Of a DNA stretch of 64,000 nucleotides, positions 24,601-33,283 are shown piece after piece; within the stretch, counting starts at the first letter, position 1; every line of letters begins with the position of its first letter. The notes below the pieces were generated by a model. It was not told the origin of the DNA, did no database searches, and was given only the letters and a program-made list of their open reading frames with translations. Made by a program: the position numbers and the translations under genes. Source of the stretch: Algoriphagus terrigena DSM 22685 (GTDB taxonomy: Bacteria; Bacteroidota; Bacteroidia; Cytophagales; Cyclobacteriaceae); assembly GCF_000429445.1 (NCBI RefSeq), contig NZ_AUBW01000004.1, positions 124,001 through 188,000 of the forward strand, in the 5' to 3' direction.

Positions 24601-25509
24601 CTACTTGGGCTTTTCAATTTTCATCGTCTTTACCTCCACAGCGGTATCATAGGTCTCGATCTCTCCTACCTTTCGCTTGGTATAGACGTACGTGATTTTG
24701 GCTCCAAAGAGAAAAATAAAAGCAGCATAGTAAGTCCATACAAGCAATACAACCAGGGATCCGCTCGCTCCATAGACATCTGTCAGGGAACTCGATCCGA
24801 GGTAAAGTCCGATGAGCAACTTGCCCCCAACAAACAAGATCGTGGTCACTAACCCTCCTACCCATACATCCCGCCATTTCAGTTTGGCATCGGGTAGAAT
24901 CTTGTACATCAGCGAAAAAATCACCAGAACAATGCTAAACGAAACCAGCTCTGAACTGACCTTCATCACGATCTCAGAGAGTGTCTCTTGAAATCCCTGT
25001 ATAAAATCCCGGAAGATGACTAGCAAGGCCTCCACCACCAGCGATACCATCAGGACAAATCCGATCCCGACCACCATGGCGAGTGAAAGCAGTCGGTTGA
25101 GCAGGTATTTCAAGAATCCTTTTTCGGGCTTGGCCTCAATGTTCCAGATCTTGTTCATGGCCGCCTGCAACGCAAAAAATACCGTCGTCGAACTGAAGAT
25201 AAGCGTACCGATCCCCACCGCCCGAGCCAGAAAGGTGCTATCCTCTTTGATGGAGGCTTCAGCAAGGATTTGCTCGATCTGCTTGGCCGTGGAAGAACCA
25301 ATCAGACTGGAAATCTGTCCGACCAACTCCTGCTGAATCCTGTTTTCCTCATACAACGTGGCTCCTATTGACACCACGATCAGCAAGACTGCCGGTAGGG
25401 AAAGCATCGTATAGAAGGAGATGGCGGCCGCGTAGGTAAACGCATCTTCCTGCATAAAGGAAGTGACGGATTTCTTAAGAATTTGCCAGGCTTCTTTGAT
25501 TGCTTTCAT
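24601..25509 (-). CDS. YihY/virulence factor BrkB family membrane protein
   Basis: A 302-residue inner-membrane protein of the YihY/BrkB family (once annotated ribonuclease BN). It begins with a cytosolic helix and then the motif TYAAAISFYTMLSLPAVLL, which is characteristic of the family's first membrane segment. I count about six hydrophobic segments: near residues 30-55, 90-115, 138-165, 185-205, 215-240 and 250-275, the last containing LLVWTYYAAFIFLFGAKI. The true function is not established; roles in envelope integrity and transport have been suggested. The tail is short and charged. It lies among stress-type genes. Confidence 0.88.
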   Translation of the reverse strand: MKAIKEAWQILKKSVTSFMQEDAFTYAAAISFYTMLSLPAVLLIVVSIGATLYEENRIQQELVGQISSLIGSSTAKQIEQILAEASIKEDSTFLARAVGIGTLIFSSTTVFFALQAAMNKIWNIEAKPEKGFLKYLLNRLLSLAMVVGIGFVLMVSLVVEALLVIFRDFIQGFQETLSEIVMKVSSELVSFSIVLVIFSLMYKILPDAKLKWRDVWVGGLVTTILFVGGKLLIGLYLGSSSLTDVYGASGSLVVLLVWTYYAAFIFLFGAKITYVYTKRKVGEIETYDTAVEVKTMKIEKPK

Positions 25510-25736
25510 GTGTTTACAAATTGATTTTTAATGATCACATCGAATGCCCATTGTAATCATACCCCTGTCGGCGAAGACTTTCTCATGGGCATTTCATCTG
25601 ATTATAATTGTTTTTCAGCGGTCACACGAACTCTTCGCAGGTTTACGATCACCCCCTTGTATGGCGCTTGAGTCATGATCTATTCATCTGATGATCAGTT
25701 ACATGGCATTTCCAATCTCTGAGTCAGTGGAAAAAT

Positions 25737-25765
25737 AAAAGGGCTGATTACGTACCAGCCCTTTT
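25737..25765 (-). terminator. Terminator for the coiled-coil lipoprotein gene
   Basis: A 10-bp perfect stem (25737-25746 AAAAGGGCTG with 25756-25765 CAGCCCTTTT). Read on the minus strand it is followed by a T-rich stretch, and it lies 22 bases past the stop codon of the gene at 25788-26216. Confidence 0.75.
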
Positions 25766-25787
25766 AACCATTCTCTTACCCGTTAAA

Positions 25788-26216
25788 TTAATTATCCTTG
25801 TCAAAGGCGTCATTGACGTCAGACTTGAATTCCTTCCAGCCTTTCTCAATGTCGTCGGCGGTGTTATTCGTGGCTCTTTTCACATCGTTCCACGTATTTT
25901 GGGTAGCGCGTTCGAGATCATCTATAGCCTCACCTACCTGAGTTTTGTCGCGGTGTAGCTCTGCTTCCATCTTGTCGATTTCTATCTTGGTCTCCGCGTC
26001 AGCTTTTTCTTTCTTGGCATTTAGTTCAGCTATTTTCCGATCTATCTCGGCGTCCATTTCTCTCAGTTCTGCACGAAGTTCGTCACGCTCCTTCTCGAAG
26101 TCGTTATTCGCCTCCATGAGTTCTTGGTCTTGTTTCTCTGCCCTGTTTTCTCCACATGACATGGCCGTGAAGCCCAATGCCACGAAGGCCAGAATTGCAA
26201 TTGATTTCGTTTTCAT
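25788..26216 (-). CDS. Coiled-coil lipoprotein of unknown function
   Basis: A 142-residue lipoprotein. Signal ending FTAMSC puts the lipid-modified Cys at residue 21. Residues from about 28 to 95 are almost entirely charged heptads (for example RDELRAELREMDAEIDRKI), a long coiled coil, and the rest contains TQNTWNDVKRATNNTADDI, which resembles amphipathic repeats of stress-induced, LEA-like or Sll1863-type proteins. It is likely anchored in a membrane facing the periplasm. It sits 38 bases downstream of the csbD-like gene on the same strand, so the two are probably co-transcribed and part of a general stress response. No enzyme motif is present. Confidence 0.8.
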   Translation of the reverse strand: MKTKSIAILAFVALGFTAMSCGENRAEKQDQELMEANNDFEKERDELRAELREMDAEIDRKIAELNAKKEKADAETKIEIDKMEAELHRDKTQVGEAIDDLERATQNTWNDVKRATNNTADDIEKGWKEFKSDVNDAFDKDN

Positions 26217-26254
26217 ATCAATGTTTGGTTAGTTGTAAAGTTCAAATTGGAAGA

Positions 26255-26449
26255 TTACAAGCTATTGATCTCGTCTTTGACGTCATCAATCGACTTACCC
26301 AGCTTTCGCTGAAGTCTGCCCAGAAGCTCATCTTCCTTGCCTTCTTCGTAAAGAAGGTCGTCGTCTGTTAGGTCAGCATATTTCTGCTTGAGTTTGCCTT
26401 TTGCCTCATTCCAAGATCCTTTGATCATCAATTTTGCGTCGGTTTTCAT
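26255..26449 (-). CDS. CsbD family small stress protein
   Basis: A 64-residue CsbD-like protein. The family core is clear: [22 protein letters not shown] (residues 10-31, with the Trp-Asn-x-x-Lys-Gly pattern) followed by an acidic stretch and [16 protein letters not shown]. CsbD proteins are small, charged and induced by general stress, for example under sigma-B in Bacillus, but have no known biochemical activity. Here it precedes the coiled-coil lipoprotein gene and lies divergent from the DUF1328 gene, another small stress-type protein. Confidence 0.92.
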   Translation of the reverse strand: MKTDAKLMIKGSWNEAKGKLKQKYADLTDDDLLYEEGKEDELLGRLQRKLGKSIDDVKDEINSL

Positions 26450-26704
26450 TTCATTGTGGTTTAGTAAAACAATTGATTATGCTCCACATCTTCCAATGAC
26501 AATGCCAAGGGGAAAAACCACTTCAATTGATAGAAAATCAGGTTTCGAATCCACGAACGTGGGGAAATAGCTTCGCCTCTGGGGAATGGGGTCCACACAT
26601 CTAGGGCTGATCAAAGCGGTATGCAGCGTTTGAAGCCTGTTTTGCGGCTTGGCATTTAATTTTCAATAGGCAGTGAAAATTGTATTCACTAAAATCAAAA
26701 AACT

Positions 26705-26872
26705 ATGTTACGTTGGGCCTTAGGATTCTTCATTGTTGCCATTATTGCGGCAATATTCGGATTTGGTGGAATTGCTGCGGGTGCAGCATCCATCGCAAAA
26801 GTATTATTCATGATTTTCATCGTGCTGTTTCTCCTGACCTTGATTTTCGGAGCGAGAGTCTTTGGAAAATAA
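26705..26872 (+). CDS. DUF1328 family small membrane protein
   Basis: A 55-residue membrane protein. It starts MLRWALGFFIVAIIAAIFGF and continues GGIAAGAASIAKVLFMIF, ending FGARVFGK. Two hydrophobic helices separated by a Gly/Ala turn and the opening Leu-Arg-Trp are diagnostic for the DUF1328 (YtjA-like) family. It is preceded by about 255 bases of divergent intergenic DNA from csbD and followed by a strong terminator. DUF1328 and CsbD genes are often found together in stress clusters of many bacteria, which supports the call. Function is unknown; a role in membrane stress is inferred. Confidence 0.9.
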   Translation: MLRWALGFFIVAIIAAIFGFGGIAAGAASIAKVLFMIFIVLFLLTLIFGARVFGK

Positions 26873-26885
26873 CTCAACATCTGAA

Positions 26886-26924
26886 AAAAAAGGCCGCCGT
26901 TAGCAATTAACGGCGGCCTTTTTT
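26886..26924. terminator. Strong bidirectional terminator
   Basis: A 17-bp perfect stem (26886-26902 with 26908-26924) with a 5-base loop, flanked by an A run on the left and a T run on the right. It ends the DUF1328 transcript on the plus strand and the signalling operon on the minus strand; it overlaps the kinase stop codon by two bases. Confidence 0.9.
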
Positions 26925-28374
26925 AATATTCCGGCAGTGGGAATTCCACTTCGAATACCGTACCTATTCCCACTTTGCTGGTGACTTGCATGCTGGCGTT
27001 GTGGCTGGACAGGATGTTAAGCGTTGAGGTGAGCCCAAGCCCGGTTCCTTCTGCTTTGCTGGTATAGAACGGGTCAAAGATCTTTTTGAGGTCTTCTTTT
27101 TCGATTCCCTGACCATTGTCTTCGATCGAAACAAAGATGGAACTGCCCCGGATCTCGGCTTTGACGGTGAGTTGCCCTTGGTCGTGTTCGATCGCTTCGA
27201 CGCCGTTTAGTAAAATATTAACCAAGGCAATCGACAGCTTCTCCCGATCCACAAAAATTCGTGGCAATTCTTCCTCGAGCTCTTCTTTGATCCGGATTCC
27301 CTTAAGCTTCGCTCTGTCTCTGACCAATTCCAATATATCATCCAGAATCTCGTGCAGTGAACTCAGCTCAAGTCTCAGCTCTTTGGGCTTGGAAGAATTC
27401 AGCAGATCTCCGATCAATGTTTCGATCCTATTGGAGCTCCGCTGGATGATATCGGTATAGAGCGTAAACTGCTCGTCTGGCCCCGGAACTTCCTCTTTGA
27501 GATTGTCCAGGGCAAGGTTGAGATTGGTCAGCGGATTGCGGATCTCGTGGGCGATCGTGCGGGCAAGCTTCCCGGTCATGGATAGCTTCTCCGCTACCAT
27601 CAAGTCCAGCTCGGCTTTTTTCCAGATAGTCAAATCCCGGATGATTCCCTGATAGCAACAGAAATCATCGGCTTGATCCGGGATGAACACACAGTTAAAA
27701 AGGCAAGTTTTCGTCTCTTTATCGCTGGTCAACAGCAGCACCTCGAAGTCCTTCACCGCCCCGGTGGCGGTCAGTTGCTCCGTGCAGTACTCAAAATCCT
27801 CCGGGTTTACAAAGATGTCTTTGAGATGAAGTTTTGCTTTTTCAAACTCCCTGTATCCAAAAAATCTCAGAAAGGAATCGTTGAGCTCCAACATTTTAAA
27901 ATCATAGTTGGCTAGAAAAATGCAGTCCAGCGACCGTTCAAACAATGATCGATACTTTTTCTCCTTCTCATCCAACTCGCGGATGATCCGCCCTTGCTTG
28001 ATCGAATATCGAATCGATCGCTCGAGGATATCAGGGCGCAAGTCGCCTTTGATCAGATAGTCAAAAGCCCCTGCCATGCTGGCATCCACATCTATCTGTG
28101 CGTCGCTCCGTCCAGTCAGCAAGATGGCCGGTGTGAGGATTTGATTTTTCTGGATAAAATCTATGATGGAAAGCCCCGTCGATTTGCCCAGATAAAAGTC
28201 GATCAAAAACAAGTCGTACCCGCCTTCCAAAATCTTCTTTTTGCCTCGCTCTGGATTGGGCTCCCAATCCAGAACACAGACAAAATTCTTGACGTCGGAC
28301 AGGTACTCTCTTACTAAGAAAGCATCATCCTCGTCATCTTCAATCAGAAGGATCTTGATTTCCTCTACTATCAT
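26923..28374 (-). CDS. Response-regulator/PAS/histidine-kinase hybrid
   Basis: A 483-residue cytoplasmic signalling protein with no membrane segment. It has an N-terminal receiver domain (IKILLIEDDEDD, phospho-acceptor Asp in DLFLIDFYLG at about residue 54, Lys in YLIKGDL), a PAS domain (around SLFERSLDCIFLANYD, about residues 142-255), a HisKA dimerisation domain with the phospho-accepting His in IAHEIRNP, and an ATPase domain with DNGQGIEKED and GTGLGLTS. I start at ATG 28374, two bases after the upstream regulator's stop; a start 13 codons earlier would overlap that gene. REC-first kinases usually take phosphate from a partner kinase and pass the signal on, so it may be an intermediate of the relay encoded by this operon. 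Confidence 0.88.
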   Translation of the reverse strand: MIVEEIKILLIEDDEDDAFLVREYLSDVKNFVCVLDWEPNPERGKKKILEGGYDLFLIDFYLGKSTGLSIIDFIQKNQILTPAILLTGRSDAQIDVDASMAGAFDYLIKGDLRPDILERSIRYSIKQGRIIRELDEKEKKYRSLFERSLDCIFLANYDFKMLELNDSFLRFFGYREFEKAKLHLKDIFVNPEDFEYCTEQLTATGAVKDFEVLLLTSDKETKTCLFNCVFIPDQADDFCCYQGIIRDLTIWKKAELDLMVAEKLSMTGKLARTIAHEIRNPLTNLNLALDNLKEEVPGPDEQFTLYTDIIQRSSNRIETLIGDLLNSSKPKELRLELSSLHEILDDILELVRDRAKLKGIRIKEELEEELPRIFVDREKLSIALVNILLNGVEAIEHDQGQLTVKAEIRGSSIFVSIEDNGQGIEKEDLKKIFDPFYTSKAEGTGLGLTSTLNILSSHNASMQVTSKVGIGTVFEVEFPLPEY

Positions 28375-28376
28375 CT

Positions 28377-28838
28377 TTACTTGGATTCGGGCAGGGTAAC
28401 GGTGCCCAGCCAATAGTTACTGATTTCGCGGGTGACGTCCACCAGCTCCGCAAAATTCACCGGCTTGCTGATAAATGAATTGACGCCAAGATCGTAGCAT
28501 TCCAAGATATCGGAATCTGCCCGGGAGGTCGTCAGGACCACAATCGGTATTTTCTTTAAAAGCGGGTCAGCTTTGAGTAGTTTCAATGCCTGACGTCCGT
28601 CCATCTTTGGCATATTCAGATCCAAAAGGATCAAACCGGGAGAGAACTCTACTCCTTCGAATTTCCCTCTCTTGTGTAGAAAGTCGAGCAACTCTTCTCC
28701 ATTTTCGACAAAACAGACGGAATTGGGGATATTATTCTCCTTTAGCGCTTCTTGCAGGAGGATCTGATCATCTGGATCATCGTCGGCCATGAGGATCATG
28801 GCCTTGTTATTTAGTTTATTCATAAGAGCTAAGGACAT
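28377..28838 (-). CDS. Rcp1-like single-domain response regulator
   Basis: A 153-residue CheY-fold receiver protein. The acidic pair is in MADDDPDDQILLQEAL, the phospho-acceptor Asp in LILLDLNMPKMDG, and the conserved Thr/Lys in VVLTTSRAD and FISKPVNF. This subclass, with the longer loop GEELLDFLHKRGKF, is the Rcp1 type that partners phytochrome-like or CHASE3 kinases. It has no output domain, so it must act by phosphotransfer or protein contact. The kinase gene upstream ends eight bases before it and the hybrid kinase begins two bases after it, which indicates tight co-expression. The alternative start at 28823 would shorten it by five residues. Confidence 0.93.
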   Translation of the reverse strand: MSLALMNKLNNKAMILMADDDPDDQILLQEALKENNIPNSVCFVENGEELLDFLHKRGKFEGVEFSPGLILLDLNMPKMDGRQALKLLKADPLLKKIPIVVLTTSRADSDILECYDLGVNSFISKPVNFAELVDVTREISNYWLGTVTLPESK

Positions 28839-28846
28839 GATAGATA

Positions 28847-30667
28847 TTAGTTACTCGCAGGTAATATAACAATAAATTCAGAGCCGATTCCCTCATTGCT
28901 TCTGGCGGTAATAAGCCCTCCATGATGGGTCACAATCTTCTTGCAAATGGCCAAACCTATGCCTGTGCCTTCGAATTCGTTCTTCCCATGCAGTCGTTGA
29001 AACACATTAAAGATCTGCTCGGCGTACTTCTCATCAAACCCGATTCCGTTGTCCGAGACGGTTATTTTCACGTAGTTTTTGTAACGGGGAGTGAAGGCAA
29101 ATTGGCTGGTCACTTCCAATGCCGTCAACTTCTCTCCGGTAATGGTGATGTGGGGATTTTCATTCTCTTTTCGAAACTTGATCGCATTACTGATGAGGTT
29201 CTGAAAAAGCCGCTGGATCTGGGCCTTTACCCCAAGCACCGCCGGTATTTTTGCAAATTCAAACGTGGCATTTTCCCTAGAAATCTGATCTGAAAGATCA
29301 TCGCAGATCTCCCCAAAGACCTTTTTCAAGTCGACTTTTCCAGGAAGCTCACTGCTGCGTGTGATTCTTGAAAACGCCAACAGGTCCTCGATCAGGTTTT
29401 GCATCCTTCCCGACGCCACCTGCATCCGTTCGATGTAGTCCTTGCCGGTATCGTCGAGTTTGTCGTGATATTTGGTGATCAGCCGATCTCCAAAGGACCG
29501 GATTTTGCGAAGCGGCTCCTGCAAGTCGTGTGACGCTACGTAGGCAAATTGCTCCAAGTCTTCGTTGGAACGTTTCAACTCTTGCGTATAGTTCCTTAGC
29601 TGGTGCTCGGTTTCCTTCTCACTGGAGATATCTGACAGTGTCACCAACATGCCATCGTTAAATTTCACAGCCAAGATCTTGAACCAAGTCATCTGACCAT
29701 TCAAGTGAACCTCCGCCTCCCTTCTGAAATCCACGCCCGTCTCGACTACCCGGGTGTATTCGGACAAAAACTGCGATTGATTCTCCGAAAATATATCGGA
29801 AAGTCTCATCTTAATCAGCTGATCCTGGCTTTGATGGGTCATCTTGGCAGAGGCCTCATTGGCGAGAATGAAATCAAAATCCGTGACCAGATTTTCATTG
29901 TCTCTCACCGCGGTGAATGCCATGATCCCGTCCCGTGAATTATCCAGGACGTTGCGCAGGAGATTGCCGGTGTGCACTCTTTTTTGAGTTTCCATCTCCA
30001 GATTCTGAACGGCCATCTCCAGGATTTTGGACTTTTTGTCCCGCTCATCCAGCAGCATCACGGCGCGGGTAAACAGGAGCAAAATCCCCCCAAAGGCAAT
30101 CAGGGCGATCACCAACAAGTTGATCGGTGTGACCGTCTTGAAGCCGCCTTCATCCTCTATTGCTACCAAGAACAATTTTCTCGCAGCCTGGATAATTCGG
30201 TCACTTACCAGGCGGATTTCATCCATGTTTTTTTTCCCCTGTTGCAAAAGCAGAATCTCCCCTGCCTCCAGCGGAGAGTTTTTCCAGTTGTTTGCCTCGA
30301 GAATTTTATCAATGGTATTCAGCTGGGCATGCACCAGGCTGTCCAGATGATCCACATCGTCCCTGATTTCGGGGACGTATTCAGATACGCTGTCCAGCTT
30401 GACTAATTCCGTATTGATGGAAACGTCGGCGTGATAAAACGGCTCGAGATAGCTTTCGTCTTGGGTCAGCAGATAACCACGATGACCAGTCTCAGCATCT
30501 TTGATCGTCGACAGTACTTGCGTGGTAGTCTGGATGGTGAAGTTTACCTGTCGGACGGTACCAACGGTCTCAATGTAGTTGCTGAGATTCCAATACGTCC
30601 AGATACAAAGCAAGATCAGCAGCCCCATGACCAAGGAAAAGATAATTCGCAGTCTTTGAAGATTCAT
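28847..30667 (-). CDS. CHASE3-domain sensor histidine kinase
   Basis: A 606-residue inner-membrane sensor. A first membrane helix (about residues 9-28) is followed by a periplasmic CHASE3 domain with KDAETGHRGYLLTQDESYL, then a second helix (about 181-200, LLVIALIAFGGILLLF). The cytosolic part has a coiled linker, a PAS domain (about 232-345, LDNSRDGIMAFTAV), a HisKA domain with the His in VASHDLQEPLRKIRSF and an ATPase domain with DNGIGFDEKYAEQIF and GTGIGLAI. The kinase core resembles the bacteriophytochrome/Cph1 type, which pairs with Rcp1-like regulators such as the next gene. The ligand is unknown. It lies 55 bases after the NtrC-type gene. Confidence 0.92.
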   Translation of the reverse strand: MNLQRLRIIFSLVMGLLILLCIWTYWNLSNYIETVGTVRQVNFTIQTTTQVLSTIKDAETGHRGYLLTQDESYLEPFYHADVSINTELVKLDSVSEYVPEIRDDVDHLDSLVHAQLNTIDKILEANNWKNSPLEAGEILLLQQGKKNMDEIRLVSDRIIQAARKLFLVAIEDEGGFKTVTPINLLVIALIAFGGILLLFTRAVMLLDERDKKSKILEMAVQNLEMETQKRVHTGNLLRNVLDNSRDGIMAFTAVRDNENLVTDFDFILANEASAKMTHQSQDQLIKMRLSDIFSENQSQFLSEYTRVVETGVDFRREAEVHLNGQMTWFKILAVKFNDGMLVTLSDISSEKETEHQLRNYTQELKRSNEDLEQFAYVASHDLQEPLRKIRSFGDRLITKYHDKLDDTGKDYIERMQVASGRMQNLIEDLLAFSRITRSSELPGKVDLKKVFGEICDDLSDQISRENATFEFAKIPAVLGVKAQIQRLFQNLISNAIKFRKENENPHITITGEKLTALEVTSQFAFTPRYKNYVKITVSDNGIGFDEKYAEQIFNVFQRLHGKNEFEGTGIGLAICKKIVTHHGGLITARSNEGIGSEFIVILPASN

Positions 30668-30722
30668 GGAAAATGGGGTTCATTCAGAATACTGGCACTA
30701 TTCGGAAGATCGCGAGGACCTT

Positions 30723-32120
30723 TCAATAGTCCTGAATATTATACAGCTTCAGCTTATTGTACAGGGTTTTTCGGTCAATCCGCAGCAAGTCCGCCGCTTT
30801 GGATTTGTTGTATCGACTGGCTTCGAGGGCGTTGAGGATGGCTTGCTTTTCAGCTTCACCGGAGGCTGATCGAAGCGTATGACTTTCCTCTGCCGCCTGG
30901 GTGTTTTCGGGTGAGGCAAAGCTTCTCGGCCGCGAGATTTCGTCCGGCAGGGCGTTGGTCTGCACGAGGTCGCCTTGCGTCAGCAGCACGGCCCGCTTGA
31001 CGACATTATTTAGCTCACGAAGATTTCCGTACCATTGATAGTTGAGAAAATGATGCGTCACTTCATCAGAAAATCCCTTCACGGACTTTTTCAGCGATTG
31101 ATTGGCCAATTGCAGAAAGTGCTGCGAAAATGTCAAGATATCTTCTTTTCGCTCGCGCAGCGGCAGCAGACTGATCTTGAACTCATTGATTCGATGGTAT
31201 AAATCCTCCCGAAACCGACCATCTTTGATCGCATCGGTCAGATTCTCATTGGTTGCCGCAATGATGCGGATATCCACGCTGACGTCCTTTTGCCCGCCTA
31301 TTCGACGGATTTTTCGCTCTTGGATCACGCGGAGTAGCTTGACCTGATTTTCATAGCTCAGGTTTCCGATTTCGTCGAGAAAGATCGTCCCGCCATTTGC
31401 CAGCTCGAAACTCCCCGGCTTATCGGCAATCGCCCCGGTAAAAGAGCCCTTCATGTGACCAAACAGCTCACTGCCAGCCAACTCTTTGGGCAAAGCCCCA
31501 CAGTCAATGGCAATGAAAGGTTTTCCGGCGCGGTTACTCTTGTTGTGAATGGAATTGGAGACGTATTCTTTTCCCGTTCCGGTCTCTCCCATTATCAGTA
31601 CGGACATATCTGTTGGCCCGATGAGATCCACGTACTGTTGGACAGACTTGGATCCTTCGCTCGTCCCAGCTACAAACTTTGAAACTGGCTCTGAAGCAGT
31701 TTCTCCCGAGCTAGGCTTTCCCGCGGGTTGGCCGGATTTTATCTGGTTTTTCTCCTGATTTTTTTGGATGGTCTCTTTCACCGTCACCAGCAACTCATCC
31801 GGATAGAGCGGTTTGGTCACATAGTCATTGGCTCCATAGCGGAAGGTCTGCACAGCAGTATGTACATCGCTGTATCCGGTGATGATGATCACAGCAGCGT
31901 CAGGGCTGAGGACTTTGATCTTCTGCAAAGCCTCCACGCCCGTCATATCGGGAAGTCTATAGTCACAGAGTATCAGATCGTAGCTTTTGGATCTGAGGAG
32001 TTCAAGTCCTTCGGCTGCCTTGTGGGCGACATCGACTTCATAGTTTGACTTTTTCAAAAAATTCGAAAGAACCCTACAAAGATCCTGGTCGTCGTCAATC
32101 ACTAATATTTGGTTGCTCAT
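30723..32120 (-). CDS. Sigma-54-dependent NtrC-family response regulator
   Basis: A 465-residue activator of sigma-54 promoters. It has an N-terminal receiver domain (VIDDDQDL, Asp in LILCDYRLPDMTG), a central AAA+ ATPase with Walker A GETGTGKE, the sigma-54 contact loop reading GSFTGA instead of the usual GAFTGA, Walker B with GGTIFLDEIG, and the arginine finger region FREDLYHR. A Fis-type helix-turn-helix ends the protein (SRYNKSKAADLLRIDRKTLY). It is the DNA-binding output of the cluster and the likely target of phosphorelay from the CHASE3 kinase. It begins 18 bases after a single-domain receiver gene. Target promoters are not identified. Confidence 0.95.
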   Translation of the reverse strand: MSNQILVIDDDQDLCRVLSNFLKKSNYEVDVAHKAAEGLELLRSKSYDLILCDYRLPDMTGVEALQKIKVLSPDAAVIIITGYSDVHTAVQTFRYGANDYVTKPLYPDELLVTVKETIQKNQEKNQIKSGQPAGKPSSGETASEPVSKFVAGTSEGSKSVQQYVDLIGPTDMSVLIMGETGTGKEYVSNSIHNKSNRAGKPFIAIDCGALPKELAGSELFGHMKGSFTGAIADKPGSFELANGGTIFLDEIGNLSYENQVKLLRVIQERKIRRIGGQKDVSVDIRIIAATNENLTDAIKDGRFREDLYHRINEFKISLLPLRERKEDILTFSQHFLQLANQSLKKSVKGFSDEVTHHFLNYQWYGNLRELNNVVKRAVLLTQGDLVQTNALPDEISRPRSFASPENTQAAEESHTLRSASGEAEKQAILNALEASRYNKSKAADLLRIDRKTLYNKLKLYNIQDY

Positions 32121-32138
32121 GGGGTGGGGTGTAATTAG

Positions 32139-32489
32139 TTAAAGATAAATGGAGTCGACGATTTGCGCTACTTTTTTCTTGGTGAACGGTTTGGGGAGAA
32201 AGAAATCAGCGCCGCTTTCGAGGACCTTCTTTTGCTCGTTGTCGTAGGCACTGATCACGATTACTTTTTGACGTTTGGGAAATCCATTCATGAATTGGAG
32301 CATCTCAAACCCACTGCCATCAGTCAGGTTGAGATCCAGAAAAATTATTTCATACTGGTTTTCTCTAAATTTCTCTTTTGCCTCCCGAATCGTGTTTACG
32401 TACTCATTGGGAATCCCCAGAGATTTCAGTTGCAATGAAAGCAGCTTACACAGGTCCACCTCATCATCAATTATCAACGCCTTTTTCAT
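32139..32489 (-). CDS. Single-domain response regulator (CheY-like)
   Basis: A 116-residue receiver domain without output domain. Key residues are the acidic group in LIIDDEVDLC (about residues 5-14), the phospho-acceptor Asp in IIFLDLNLTDGSG (about 52), and the Lys in FLPKPFTKKKV (about 99). As the first gene of the minus-strand signalling operon it may serve as a phosphate sink or intermediate. The distance to the NtrC-type gene is 18 bases. Confidence 0.92.
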   Translation of the reverse strand: MKKALIIDDEVDLCKLLSLQLKSLGIPNEYVNTIREAKEKFRENQYEIIFLDLNLTDGSGFEMLQFMNGFPKRQKVIVISAYDNEQKKVLESGADFFLPKPFTKKKVAQIVDSIYL

Positions 32490-32626
32490 CGAGCCACTCT
32501 ACAATTTCACGTTACTGAAGCAATATGGTGCCAAATTAAAAACCTCAAATCCCGGCATTCAAGACTGGGTATGGGGAAAAATCGTAACACTTTTATGTGG
32601 AAATTTTTCTACACTTCAAGAAACCG

Positions 32627-32659
32627 AAAGCCTCTTGCAATCCAGTCGCAAGAGGCTTT
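32627..32659 (-). terminator. Hairpin after the GMC subunit gene
   Basis: A perfect 12-bp stem (32627-32638 AAAGCCTCTTGC with 32648-32659) with a 9-base loop, 28 bases past the stop of the minus-strand gluconate-dehydrogenase-subunit-3 gene. The T tract on the minus strand is short. Confidence 0.65.
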
Positions 32660-32686
32660 GAAAAGGTCTTCGGTCAGTGAAAATCC

Positions 32687-33280
32687 TTACAAACTCCAGG
32701 TGTTTCCCACTTCCGAAAGTGGAATACAGCCTTGGAATGGTCCGGGGATCGGATCATAGCTCAGGACGTTTTTGCCGATTTCCTCGGAGCTGAAGTAGGA
32801 CCAAAGCACGGTCGACTTCAATCCACGGTAGAAGCCAACAGGTTCGCTGGGGCCGACGGCCGTTCCCCAGACATTCTTGGGAAACTTCGGAGAACTGGCC
32901 TCGTGAGCTTTGAAGCAAGCGGCTTTGTCCTCTTCGCTCAGCTCCGCAAAGACGCTTCCATAAGTGGCCTTGCAGTCTGCATTGAACTTCTCGATCTCCG
33001 CGACGACATTTTTCTGTCCTGCTTCATCATAGGCTTTGGCATACATCAGGTCGATGAATATATCGGACTTCACGTCCAAGCCTCCGGGAGTTTCTGTCTT
33101 TGGCAGGAGAAAATCCACGAAAGAGGACATGAAGACAGCCTGATCCTCGCTGAGGAAAAGAGGCGTCCAGGTCAGTCGATCTTGCTTGCTGCAAGCTTGA
33201 AGCAAACTCAGCAAAGTCGGTACTCCGGCAGCGGCGCCAATGGCCAATGCGGATTTTTTGAGTGCATCCCGTCTGTTCAT
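32687..33280 (-). CDS. Gluconate 2-dehydrogenase subunit 3 family protein (Tat lipoprotein)
   Basis: A 197-residue small subunit of a membrane-linked GMC dehydrogenase. The N-terminus has twin arginines (MNRRDALKKSALAIGAAAG) and then a lipobox, LLQAC with Cys at residue 30, so it is a Tat-exported lipoprotein. The mature part begins WTPLFLSEDQAVFMSSFVDFL and has LPKTETPGG, typical of the PF13618 family. The GMC gene ends three bases before its start, so the pair is translationally linked. In glucoside 3-dehydrogenases (LacA/LacC type) this subunit carries the GMC flavoprotein through the Tat pathway. I infer the same here. No cytochrome c subunit is adjacent. Confidence 0.9.
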   Translation of the reverse strand: MNRRDALKKSALAIGAAAGVPTLLSLLQACSKQDRLTWTPLFLSEDQAVFMSSFVDFLLPKTETPGGLDVKSDIFIDLMYAKAYDEAGQKNVVAEIEKFNADCKATYGSVFAELSEEDKAACFKAHEASSPKFPKNVWGTAVGPSEPVGFYRGLKSTVLWSYFSSEEIGKNVLSYDPIPGPFQGCIPLSEVGNTWSL

Positions 33281-33283
33281 GGC

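Noticed and set aside
24387..24695. 102-residue plus-strand frame in the dps upstream gap
   Set aside because: Extends antisense into the BrkB gene, has no motif and no ribosome-binding context.
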